In this document: positions 11,284 through 22,676 of the stretch, piece after piece | Position numbering within the stretch: the first letter of the stretch is position 1 | Layout of the letters: each line of letters begins with the position of its first letter | Source: Auriscalpium vulgare | Taxonomy: Eukaryota > Basidiomycota > Agaricomycetes > Russulales > Auriscalpiaceae | Assembly (NCBI GenBank): GCA_019915015.1 | Contig: JAHBBC010000015.1 | Coordinates: 1,240,001 to 1,304,000, forward strand | DNA length: 64,000 bases | Direction of reading: 5' to 3' | Notes under the pieces: generated by a model | Seen by the model: the letters and a program-made list of their open reading frames with translations, nothing else | Database searches by the model: none | What the model was told of the DNA's origin: nothing | Position numbers and translations under genes: made by a program

Positions 11284-13352
11284 CTACGCCTGCTGCGAGC
11301 CCTCGGGCTCCTTTTCGCCGCCAGCCTCAAGCGTGCCGGGCGGCGGGGTTGGGGGAGCGACGCCGAAGCCTGCAGCGATGTTCGACCAGATGGGTCCGGT
11401 CATCTGTGCCTGGCGGTCCGCCTCTATGAGCTTCTCAAACTCGGCCTTGTGTTCCTCGATGTACTTCTTCTCCTCAAGATACACGGACTGAGCCTCCTTG
11501 CGCTTGGCTTCGAGATAGGTGAGGGGGAGGGGCGCAGCCTAGACGGGGCACCAGGACGATCAGCAGATTGCGACGGCCTAGACGCGTGTACAGCATACCT
11601 TCTCGGGTCCGCTGGAGAAGAGGCTGCTTATGGTGAAACCACCGCTGCTCAGGCCCTAAACGCGGAGGCGATGTCAGATGGGGCTGCGAGACCCGATGCT
11701 ATAGCAACAGATCGTACCTTTCCACCACCGCGGGCTCTCCACTGCTCAATGAACACCTTCTTGTGCTCAGCCTCCTTTATGGCGTACTCCTTGGGGATGT
11801 CTTTGCCCTCGTAGGACTTCAAGACGCTGCGGACATCTGGTGGCTTGTATATGCCGATTGCTGGACGCATCACCATCATCGTTAGCCTTGTCCATCGAAA
11901 TCGGGGACGTATACACACATTCAAGGAACGGGATGAGGTCGATGAGCCCACGGTCATTCTCCTTCGTCCCCTTCCAAGGCTTCACGACAATGGCGTTCTC
12001 GGGGTGCGATGCGACGTGTTCAGCATGAGCGTCAATCTGTCATGCAGACAAGGTTGGTTACTTGGTTGAACATGGGCCTCCGAAATAGATATATGACGCA
12101 CGATGAGAACCTTGTCCAATGGACGATTCAGATACGAAAGATCCTTGACTGGCCCTCCTTCTGACGCGCGGGTGGCATCTCGGAATAGCTTGTACGTGAT
12201 GAAGAAGTTGTACGGGTCAAGCTTTTCGAGGATAGGAATGGCGGTCTGTATGCCTTCAGCGTCAGAGAAGCGCTAGAGCAAAATGACCTCAATGGCTTAC
12301 GTAGTGGTGCTGAGTAGTGAATATAACGACTTCGAAAAATTGCGAGAGATACGCAAGGAAGTAGTCGACGCCAGGACGCTTGGCCGTCCGCCAACCGTGT
12401 TGTCGCTGTAGAAGGAGTAAGTCAGCAAGCGTGTGCGGACAGCAAGATGAACAGGAAGCCAGCTGCCCTCCACTCGCGGATATGTGTTACAGAAACAGCG
12501 CAGAGAAGTACTCACATCCCATGTACTGGTGACGAGGAGGTCATCGAGGCTGACCAAAAGAGTGTATGGCTTTTGATGAGGCGCAGGCAGCGGCGGAGGG
12601 AGGAGCTCGGGCCAAATCGGTTTTGAGAAATACTGAGTCGATATTACTGATTGTTACTAACAAGAATCGTGGCTCAGTAGAACGGAAAGACGTACGTCAA
12701 ACATCGACGTGAAGCGTTCTGCTGTGCGCCCCCATCGCGTCGCTGGCGCAGAGTCCCGCAGCTAGGTGTCACAAATGTCTGGCGTCAACTCGCAGGTTCA
12801 GAAAGAGATCAATTCCCGTGCACGAACCATCCTTTTCTCCGCCAGCTCATCATCTGTCCACTCGCGGCCGAGCCATACCGCACCCGCGCCGACGCCCAGC
12901 GCGAAGACCCCCATGCCAACCCTTCCCAGCGCCTTTCGTCTTCGCTCGATGCTTGAAAGGCTCCCCTTGGAGCTACGCGCACCCGTGCGCTCCTTGGTCT
13001 GCTCCTCAGAGGTCGGTGCGAAGTCGAGTGACAGTGTCGTGGGTGATGGCGCGGGGGCCAGCGCAGCATCATCGCCAGCGAGTGGCTCTGTCGGCGCAGG
13101 AGGGGTGTCTTTTGCTGGCGACGACGAGGGGGCAGGAGGACTGTCCGGTGCAGGCTCTGGTGAAGTCTTCGCCGCCGCCGCCGCCGGCTTTGAAGGTGAA
13201 TTTTGAGAGGACGGTCCAGAGGATTGGGACGCTGCTGCTGCCGCCTTCAGCGCGTCCTTTTTCTGTCCCTTGGAGTTTTTCGTCGCAAGCCCCCTGTAGG
13301 CCAAGCGGGCGGGCGCGATGTGTGCACTGCGGGTGAGACGAGCGGCATGCAT
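11284..13352 (-). CDS. TIM50: Mitochondrial import inner membrane translocase subunit TIM50
   Basis: Receptor of the TIM23 complex that takes precursors from the TOM complex across the intermembrane space. The start at 13352 gives an Arg/Ala-rich mitochondrial presequence, then a low-complexity Ala/Ser/Pro region, one membrane helix ([19 protein letters not shown]) and the FCP1-like (NIF) domain in the intermembrane space: [17 protein letters not shown], then [53 protein letters not shown] and [17 protein letters not shown]. As in fungal TIM50 the DxDxT phosphatase motif is not intact (LDDLLVTS). The gene carries about eight short introns; one joins EKRM to [10 protein letters not shown], another MFD to YFSKPIWPE. 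An upstream in-frame Met at 13445 would lengthen the presequence. The stop follows a Pro/Glu-rich tail. Confidence 0.95.
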
Positions 13353-13703
13353 CGTGAGGCTGAGCGACGTTTGAGAGCGAGTGGAAAGAGCGCTCGACGT
13401 GCGTCGTGTCTTGCAGGCGAGCGCTTGTGAAGAGACCGCTTGCACCCGCTTCGCTCAGTGGCAATTGCGTTCGGACATATTCATCGGACAAACTTACAAT
13501 TGAGACAACGACATCCTCGAGATGCAATAATAAGTAATAGGGGATCCGGATGTAATTCTATGTACATGTCAAGGCAGGGTGAATATACATGTGATGGTGA
13601 TACAGAGGCCACATCGCTGCGCTACAATCTAGTGCTCATACAATCGAAGTGCTCCAAAGCAATCGACCTTTGGGAATAAATTAGATAGGCACCTCCCTGC
13701 GCT

Positions 13704-15228
13704 CTACACCTGAGTCTGCGGAGGCAACGCTGCGGACTGTACACCCTCCTCTGATTTTTGTGGAGGAATCGCAGCCGCTTCAATGTCAATCACACGGCGA
13801 GGATCAGAATCTTCGGGAAGAGTGCTCTCCCTGCAGAGGGCCGGAGGAGGATGGTTGTCTGCTTCTGGGTCTCTAGGACGCCAGAACGCCCACGCATGCA
13901 GAACATCCTGATGGATTCCGAAGAAGAGAAAGAATGCTATGCCGACTTGATTCCGCGCGCATGTGGATGTCAACAAATTTGCTTCACGGGAAAAATGTGG
14001 GAGCTCACACGTTGCCAGAAACATATCGCGCCCCGTCTCGTGGGCATTGTCGATGATAGAGAACAAGCTCAACCTAGGTCGCATGTCAGCGTGCAGGGGC
14101 AGCGGCTACCAGAGAGGGCCTCACAGAAGGCCACAAAGCAGGTATACAATGAAGAGCAGCAGCCGTATGATTAGCTTCACAATGGTAGCTGGTTCCCCTG
14201 TGCGGCGCTTGTACCAGCAGTATCGGTACAATCGAACACAGACGTCAACTGGGCAGTGGATGATTGTGTCAGCACGGCGGTCGTAGAACGCGAGAGAGCA
14301 ATCGCACTTGTGTATCCAATGACAGCGATGGCCATAAGCCCTGTAATTGCATCGGCTGTGACCGACCTGGGAGAACATGATGGGTGGATACACTGTCAGA
14401 GAGACGGTTGTACGCACGTCGGCCAATAGTTCAGATCGCAATAGCGCTTACGACGGTGCCGTGTCACCAACTCCGGCATTTGTGCGCCAACCTAAATCGC
14501 AGAACATTCGATCAGAAAACGTTGGGCGGTGGGATCGTGTGTATACATGCCACAGAGACGGTGACGACCAGTGCGATGAAGACCACATACGGGGCCAATA
14601 GCATCTATCAGGCAATGTCAGAACGCGGTGCAGTAATCTTTCACCTGGGAACTCACAGTCAGAATCCAGGGCAGACCTTCTTTACGCAGCTTCACTCCGA
14701 ACAGTTTGTCCATTGACGTGCGCATATGAAGTACCAAGGTGAGGGTAGCCGTAGCGTACCTAAAATAGCGCTGTCAGATCTAATTTTGGGCCTGGTGTGA
14801 AAAGTTGTCCTACTCACATTGGTCCTGAGGCGCACATCGTGGCGGCCTGGAAGAGGCACAAGCTGCTGTCCGGCCTGGGACCGTCATATTCGTCTGCGTA
14901 AAGGCTGACACCGGGGTTAAGCACGCATTTTAGACTAGGAACGCAGGACGCACAGCAGACATGCACAAACCGAACCCAGACTGAAGGTGGCAGCCAGATT
15001 GATCAAAGGGACGCCGCGCTTTGCTCTTGAGAAAATGAACGTGAGGACGAGGATTGGGAGCAGTATGTGCCCTCCAATGATGTGGAAGGTGAACCACAGT
15101 ATCAGGCTCAGCGTCAGCTTGTCCTCGCCATGCGGGTGCATGCCTGCGTTCCCGTGAGGCATAGGCATCTTCGAGCCCGGATGGCCCATCTCCATGCCCA
15201 TGGCTTCGAACCTGCGCGGAGGCCACAA
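13704..15228 (-). CDS. Predicted seven-helix membrane protein, tandem copy A
   Basis: Uncharacterised fungal multi-pass membrane protein, a paralog of the next gene upstream (16164-17595). The start region is Met/Gly/His-rich (ATG at 15228, alternative 15201), followed by helix 1 (LILWFTFHIIGGHILLPI) and helix 2 (LINLAATFSLGSVCACLL). An intron then joins to LYADEYDGPRPDSSLCLFQA, which matches LYAGQYTGPEPNQILCIIQA in copy B. The last helix and tail are IAFFLFFGIHQDVLHAWAF followed by WRPRDPE and an acidic tail ending at 13704. Several short introns between 14100 and 14900 were followed only in part, so the middle of the model is approximate. The organisation resembles orphan basidiomycete seven-helix proteins; no ligand or function is known to me. 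Confidence 0.7.
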
Positions 15229-16163
15229 ATACGCGGACTACAAACTCCCGCCTGGGGAGCGGCGCGGTCCTGCCTGTCCAGTCGCCAAAAGTCTCGCCGG
15301 CGAGGAGGAAGAAGTCGAAGAAAGCGTGCGCGGCACGAGGAAGGAAGAGGACGAGGAATTGTATGGGGGAGCACCGGGTGCGCGTGGAGGTTATGTATCC
15401 GGGATGCCGAGGTGCTGATGAGTTGATGGCCTGTGGCGGGCGGACGAGCCTTTTGTTGATGCTCCTGTCAATGGAGTTGCAAGGAGACGACGACCCATCT
15501 AATCGAACGCCAGGTAATCAGAAGCCCTGCCCCCGATAGCCTGCACTGCGACAACTCCTACTACCATGGCCTGCTTGTAAGCAGATAACGAGACTTCACG
15601 CTGCATGATGGAGTGCCTCGTAGATCATGGTTCTTGATAGCCCATGTCGCCGACTCGGCTCGTAGGGTGGGAGATCGCTATGCTGCAAGTGGGCAGCTAC
15701 GTTCTGAACGAGCCCGTACGTGTTCGGGGCACGTCTGCTGCCGAGCTCCGCGTCCTCGGGTTGAGTGATTCAATTATCGGTGCCGTCGGCATGAGGGTTG
15801 AGGCCTGTGAGGACAGCTAGTGGCGTTACGTTACTCTATCAGAATAGCAACGGTCGACAACCACGGCATCAGTCGCCCCGCCAACTGCCCCCGCCTCGGG
15901 CAGAAGACGCCATTGGTGCATAGACGCACGGCAGTCCCATGGCAGCGCAGGCGTCTGCTCATTGGCCTGTGCGGGATCAGCTCGCATGCGTAGACGGAAC
16001 AATGGCGCACCGACCTGTTACCGCCGTGCTTCTAGCGCTCACATGCAGGACGCATTGGATCAGGACGCTCAGTCAGTACATATAGGTGTCAAACCCATAC
16101 TTACAATTAAACATACATGCGACAGGAGCCAAAAATACACTAGCGAAAGAAAAAACCGAAGAA
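15229..16163. other. Intergenic, between the two seven-helix genes
   Basis: About 0.9 kb holding the promoter of copy A and the 3' side of copy B. No coding frame with recognisable protein character and no clear repeat seen. Confidence 0.4.
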
Positions 16164-17595
16164 TCAGACAGGCGGAGGGCGAATGGGGGCCGGCGACTGC
16201 TGAGGCTCTTCGAAAGGTTTGCGTTCTATGGTGCTGAGGGAAGAGAGGCTGGCCGTCCGACCATGCTTGGTGATCTCGATGGTCGTTCCTTCCGAGAACG
16301 TGGAGTTGACGACAGTAGAAGGATCACGGCGCCAGAACATCCACACGCGCAGGACATCCCGTTGCGTCCCGAAGACGAAGAAGACGGCAAGGCCGACTGC
16401 GAAACGTCAGGATACGGCGTTCAAAAGTCTTTGAACGAACAACGCACGGGTTCCGATGTACATGTCACGAGGGGTTGGGTCCGGATGCCCAAAGAGTGTG
16501 ATGAGAGTGAAACTGCATTGTCATGAATGTCAAGGCTGATGCGAGGTTGAGTGATAGGAACACATACATGAACCCAACCATTATATAGATGGCGAATATA
16601 ATCAGACGAAGGTTCAATGTGGTGACACCCGAGCCGACACCGGCCCTCTTCATGTAGCTCATAGATTTCCAGAGGCGGACGCCCAGTTGAACTATAAATA
16701 CCGTTCGTCAAAGCGACATGAATGTGTTGGCGGCGCGCTCACTGGTCAGCACAATGGCAGTCAGGGAGATCAACGACGTCGTAGTGGCGGCAGCAATGGA
16801 CCTGCCAGGCTTTTCGTGAGCCGTCAAATACAAAACGGTAAGGCGACCACGTACAGTGCATTGCTGTTGATGTCGCAGTACAAAAAGCGCGTCGATCTCG
16901 TCACCAAATCAGGATGCTGCGCGCCCGACTGATGGCAAAATGGTTGGTTTTGCCAAAGACGATCAATACGCTGTGCGAAACTCACTAAGATGTTGGCGGT
17001 CAGGAACAACACGAAGACTATGTACGGCGCAATGATCATCTGCGCGCAAATTAGCAGTGGTCCAAGCTTCCTTCAAGTCGGACGCACCGCCAGCTTTGAA
17101 TAAACCGAGAAGGGTCGCGTTCCGGTTATCGTGCTCGCTGAGTTGCGCATGTAGATTACGAAGGCTAGCAACGCAGTCGCCCACCTGCAAGAGGCAGTCA
17201 GCTCGCAATACAGATATCCGATAAAGTTCATACATGGGAGGACACGACTCAGTCAGGCCTGCCTGGATGATGCACAGGATCTGATTTGGTTCGGGGCCAG
17301 TATATTGGCCGGCATACAATCTGGGGAGAAATGCCTTCAACCAATGGCGTCTCTACGCCTGCAGAGCGTGCACTCACAAAAGGCATGCACTAATGCCAGT
17401 GATAATGAACGTGATGCAGATATTCACGAGGGTGATATCCCTCTTCGCCTTGGAGAAGAGGAAGGTGGCGACGAGGATTGGGAGCAAGACATGGCCCGCA
17501 GAGATATGGCAGAAGAACCAGAACGTGAGGTCCGCGCCGGGGTGGGCGCGATAATGGTTTTTATGGCCTACAGAGCGCTCAACGACGGTGGACAT
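16164..17595 (-). CDS. Predicted seven-helix membrane protein, tandem copy B
   Basis: Paralog of 13704-15228 with a frame that can be followed almost completely across short introns. From ATG 17595: MSTVVERSVGHKNHYRAHPG, helix 1 (WFFCHISAGHVLLPILVATF), helix 2 (LVNICITFIITGISACLL), LYAGQYTGPEPNQILCIIQA, CPPM joined to WATALLAFVIYMRN, MIIAPYIVFVLFLTANIL, then GAQHPDLVTRSTRFLYCDI, SLISLTAIVLT, VQLGVRLWKS, LRLIIFAIYIM, and finally a last helix running into GTQRDVLRVWMFWRRDPS with a Ser/Thr-rich tail. Like copy A, the tail ends in (H/R)DVL(H/R)xWxFWR just after the last helix. Function unknown. A receptor role is possible from topology only. Confidence 0.72.
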
Positions 17596-19074
17596 GCGCG
17601 ATGACTCCCTGACGCACCTATCCGCTCGTACTTGGACATATCCATATCCACCGCCATGACTGGGCCGCACCGGAACGATCGAGTAGAATATGGCTAGCCA
17701 GAGCACCTGGAAACGACAGAAACCTGAAAAGAAAGACCGGGGCGTCTCGCCAGCGAGGCGGAAAAGTGGAATCGGCGAAAGCGAAGATGGGGAGAGCAGA
17801 GCTAAGAGCCAGAACGCCGCTGCAGATTACCCGACTATATCATCGCATGCGCTGGATACATTAGTCATAACATAATTGAGCGAGGTCGCCAGTGGCAGCA
17901 TGCGGGGACCACATCGGCGCGCACGGCATAGCAACAGCCAACCGTCTTTTGATCGGAGCGTATTATTCCGAGCACTTTCGACGTACACCATGTCCGTGCA
18001 GAACGCGCCTGACAGCACGTGTCGCGGCCCTTCGCTGTTGGCTGTAAGTCGTGGACAAGAAGAGCGCGATGGCGAGTAGTAAGCCTCAAGCTGTGTGACA
18101 CGACGGTCTGACCGCGCTTTCCAAATGACGCGCTCGCCGCTGGGCCTTGAATCCAAAATTTGATCATCATGCATCAACAACGCGCCCTGACTGAAGATCT
18201 CGAGATCGAGAGTCCCCATATATCGCATCGGTGTCGGTTGCCCCATGGCCGGCTCCCGTTGAGATTGGGCTCGTCGAGGCTCGTCGTGACATAGTTGCAA
18301 TCCGGAGGTATTTCACGCCGATTATATATTTACAAAACAAGGACACCGTTCACTACTAGTACTATTGCCAAGGACATGTGGCGGTCAATCCGTTGCTTTG
18401 GTTGTGAGGCGCAAGCCCTGATGCCCGCCCCGCAAGGATCCACCTCAAGGAGAAAAGTATGTGCAGACATATATAGCTGCCAGGTAACCATACCCCTTGG
18501 GACGCAGTCAAGCGCACCGTGACACCCAACCCTCCCGCACTGTGTCCATGCCGACTGCTGCTCAAGCGCGTGGAGCCGGGGAGAGGGCGATGAGAGCGGG
18601 GCTAAGGCTGCAAAGTCGTCAATCCGAAGCGCTTCCGAGTTCCGAGTATGCTCGAAGGAGAGATCATGCCAGAAAGAAGGAACGAGTGACCCGCCGATGA
18701 ACTCTACAGGGACATCAAAAGGATACAGCAGCTCCTAGATATGCGAGGGCGAAGAGGGGCGAGGCGGGCACAGCTGATGATCCTGATGAGCTATCAAGCA
18801 GATCCAGAGTACCGACGAAGAGCACATCTTCACAGGTCATGGTGGGACAGACTGGCAGAGCAGTTAAAGCGCAGACTATTGTCCGGTGTAGGTATATCGA
18901 GAGAGTATTGGAGTCGTCTCCTGGAACCTTTCGATGTGATGTTGGCTGTACTGGCGACTGCGAACCGGATAATCCAGCTTAGATGAGGGCCTATTTTGGA
19001 TTGAGCGCATACTCGCTTGCACCAGTGAAGTATGCAAGCCTCCTATTAGAGAACGCGAAGCCGACCACAATTAT
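17596..19074. other. Intergenic, upstream of seven-helix copy B
   Basis: About 1.5 kb. An open frame on the minus strand (17827-18300) and one on the plus strand (18741-18986) have no recognisable motif and no membrane or signal segment. I do not call them genes. Confidence 0.4.
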
Positions 19075-20596
19075 TCACCACACCGTCCCCGACAGCACCG
19101 AGTTTCCTATCGAATTTCCCAGAAGGACGTGCACAGCAGGCGAAGGGTGGTAGTTGTTCCTGCAACAACACATAATCAATGCCACTAGCATGCAGATCAG
19201 CAAATACCACGCACCCCCAGAAGTCGCCCGTGTTGCCGTACGACGTTGAGTCCACAAACCCGTACGACGTCGGGCTGTTGAGGTACGTCGTGAACGCTGA
19301 GTTCGCGTCGAACGCATACGTCTTCACGCCCGAGTAAGTCGCCGTGAGATTCGCCGCGCGGGTGATGAGTTTCGAATTGAAGTCTGCGATGACGGCCTTC
19401 TCTGCGGCCTGCGCGGACGACGACTGCGCGAGCATCTGTATACAGCATCCATCATTCCACAGGCACGCGGTAAGAAACGGGCGCCGAAGCTACTATTCAG
19501 ACGGCGACGTACGAGTGGCGAGCGATCGATGGGAGGCACATTGATGAACAGGAAGTTGCGCCCGCCCGCATTGTACTGCGGCCCGTCGCCCGTCAGAGTC
19601 AATCAGCACTCCACATCAAATGACACGCACGAGTTTTTCGATCAGAGCAAAGTATGCGTTCAGCAACGTGTCGTCGAACCTACGGCCCAGGCTCTTTGTC
19701 AACCCGCACAGAATCACCCAACTGAGGGCACTCACGCTGTACGACTGCCCGAATTTCCGTAGCTGTTCCCGATATCGTTGATTCCAATCCAGACTGAGAA
19801 CAGCGTGTTCGCGCTTGCCCAGATCTTGTTGCCCGTGCCAAGTCCATTGGCGTTGAGGAACTCGTTCACCTGATCTGTGAGCGAGAGGACTGTGGACTCG
19901 TACGGCGTGACGAGGTTCGCGTCAATCGTTGCACCGCCGTAGGCAAAGTTGTACGTGAGCACGACCGAGTGGTTCGAGACGGTCGTGGCCTGATCGATCC
20001 AGTTGACGCCGCCGACGGCGGTGTAGCCCTGCCAGCATAAGGGCATAAGTAAAACTGTGACAAGCAAAGTACAGGTACGTACAGGGTATGCGGGGTTGCC
20101 GAGAGGGTTGCCTGAAGCGGGCGCGGTGGAGCTGATGTTGAAACCCGTCTGAGTGTAAGAGTCCCCGCTGCCATTACAGTGAGCGTCTGACAGGCGAAGG
20201 AGGAAGAAGAGCGTACAAGCTGAACCAGTAGTTCTTGGAGCTAGTGGGACTTGATCCTGCCGAGCTCGTCGTCGTCGTGGCGGACGTGGCTGTGGATGAC
20301 GATGCGGTGCCCGGGAGACACTGGCTGTAATCTTTTGTATCCGCAATAAATCCGCGCTCATCTACGGTAAAACTGTGTTGGCACTTACAGCTATTAGAGT
20401 ACGTGCACACGTATCTATCCATCGAGCATCGTGAATACATCGCAGGGGAACGGCAAGCACGACTGCGCACTCACCCAGAAACACAAGTCGTGCCTCCGGT
20501 CCAGCTCACGCCTCCACATTGCGCATAAGCTCCCTGCTGTGCGAGCGCGGCAGGCAGGAGCGACGCGAGCGCAAGAAAAGCGACCTTCAGTGTCAT
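19075..20596 (-). CDS. Secreted CBM1-linked carbohydrate esterase (CE16-type acetylesterase)
   Basis: Predicted extracellular esterase that removes acetyl groups from plant cell-wall (hemicellulose) sugars. From ATG 20596: a signal peptide (MTLKVAFLALASLLPAALA), then a CBM1 cellulose-binding module QCGGVSWTGGTTC...YYSQCLPG whose Cys pattern is completed by two introns, a Ser/Thr linker, and an SGNH/GDSL catalytic domain: block I FSFGDSYTQTGFN, NFAYGGATID, and block III WIGINDIGNS. The last exon supplies NNYHPSPAVH (catalytic His region), and the stop is at 19075. The GDS serine, the GxND block and the C-terminal His are all visible, so it looks active. It fits a wood- or litter-decay lifestyle. 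CE16 is favoured over a generic lipase because of the YGGATID and NNYHPS blocks and the CBM1 fusion. Confidence 0.88.
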
Positions 20597-22676
20597 GGTT
20601 GCGAGTTAGTTTGAAGTCGGAGGATTCCCCGCGGCCCCAGATGCCAGCACAGCTCAACGCCGATTTATACCATGACATGAGGTCAGGGACGCGATTTCTT
20701 CATCCTTGAGCACGGGAGGAACGGCTAATGCTCGGTCACGTTCCGGGCGGTCAGATGCAAGGGTATATCGCAGTCACCCTGGGGCTGCAAGTTCTTGACG
20801 AGGTCCTGTGATCGACGCGAAGTGGGAGCCGGGTTGATGCCGGACTTTGTTCGACGCGAAGGAATGGCGACGTGGCGAAGAAGCAGGTTTCGGGTTGTGT
20901 CACTACACTGGATAGTAAATAGCCAGGGCGTCACGGTGTGCTGCGAGGAGAGCAGCCTGGGCCAGAGAGCTGGCATGTTCCATATGGATGGCCAAGTTCT
21001 CCAGCTCGAAAGCACTTCATCTAGTTCTGTTGAATGCACAGTGAGGCCAAGGGCGAAAGAAGATGGCAAAACACGCGGCGGACTCGGAGGTTCAGTGGTT
21101 GGGAGACTCGGAGCGACGCGCGTCTATCTGCAGACGGACCTCGCGTACGCCGGCCGGACCGGCTTGTTGCTCGTCGAGAGGTCCAGTTGAATGCCTGCTG
21201 CGTCTGAGCAGCCCACCATCACACCAAGGTCCAAGGCTTGCGTGTCATTTGAACTAGTTGCGAAAAACGGGAGATGCGTGAGTTACTAATATCAGCGGCG
21301 ACCGGGTCTGGTGGAAGTTGGTTTGAAGAGATGATATACTCAATGCTGCGGTGTCTCCGCCGACAAAGGTGCGTGTGTTTGTTCCTCGGCGGTCGCTCTC
21401 GTTCCAGACCCATATTCTCGCTTCTTGTATAGGTTTAGTGCGTGCTCACGCGCGGACGCCGAATTTACGCTTTTGCGGATACTCGGCCCAGTACGCTGCG
21501 GCTCAATGACCTCTGCGCTGTCGTCAACATGGCCGAAAAAAAAGTGGGGTGTGCCGTATCGCTCACTAGTCCCACCAGACAACATGTGTATGTACGCCTA
21601 CCCGCCGTTCCGGCAAAGTGTCCGTGGCAGGTGCCGGCGCGTACTTGCAACTGGTGACCATGCTGTAAATGACGAGGGAGTTGAGTACTTCACAGCCGGC
21701 ACAACAGATTTTGCAATCCGGTGGACATCCGAGTCTGCTGACACTTTCAAGAGCGTCTCAGCCTGTCTCAGCCGGCGCGTTCCTCAAGCTCAACCTTTCA
21801 TTGATTCCCAAGCGCTCAAGCTCAGTTCATGAGCAAGCTTCTTAAGTATGTAAGTAACAGTTCTCTGCTGGTTCTCTGTGTCGTCATCCGACTCATATGC
21901 GGCGTGGCCTGGCCCAGCGCTTACGAAGTCGCCGATCAAATTGCAACCCTCACTGCGGCGCCGGCGTGCGTATCAAGTGCTTAGTGATTGTGGGGGCTGA
22001 GAAGCTCATGGTGCGACTTGTCGTAGACAGATGATTGGACGTTGCCGATCAAAACGTCGTTGTCGGCCCAGGCGCGAGGGGAGCGGAGACGGAGGTTGGG
22101 CGGAGGCGTAGGCTATTGTCCCTCCTAGTCGATCTGGGCACCCGATCGTGAGTTTATCCCAATTGCGTTGCCCACCCGTCAGTCTCACCGACGGCCGCCG
22201 GGCTAGCTATTTCAAAGTATGGAACGGCGGGAACGCGGGTCCACACGAGGGCCAACACGGTACTGTAACTCGCGATGCGCCCACTACCTCCAATTATGCA
22301 CGACGGAGTAGTTGGGAGTGGACGGAAGCGGATGACGCAAGACGCCCCGGCATCTCGTACCCGGCCGATAGGTGCCACCAGGGCAGCTGGACCGGTGTTG
22401 CCAGCGGCCTGCGAAGCCCTGCGAAAATCGGCGCGTGCGTGCTTAAACGCCTCGGCGGCCGGGCGACCCACAATCTATTCGCCAATTTGCGCTGGTTGGT
22501 CGTCGGGCAGGCGACAAGTGCATTTGCCTCCGCACACAGCCGGCCGAGATCCCACGCCGCCGTTGCTCTTTCAGGAGTCGAAATTTCGCTCCTGTCCGTG
22601 AACGCTAAATAAGACCCATAAGTACCCCTCGTCCCATTTACCTTCCACGTCCAACGACTCATGCTGTCCGCCTTCC
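20597..22676. other. Intergenic, between the esterase gene and the DUF6534 array
   Basis: About 2.1 kb. The esterase promoter lies at the left end. Short open frames at 20725-21069 (-), 21340-21585 (-), 21425-21832 (+) and 22148-22612 (+) lack recognisable motifs. The last 60 bases, with CCAACGACTCATGCTGTCC, belong to the duplicated leader shared by all five array genes. Confidence 0.4.

Noticed and set aside
21340..21832. Overlapping open frames on both strands between the esterase and the array.
   Set aside because: Neither has recognisable motifs, splice-linked continuation or a paralog in the window.
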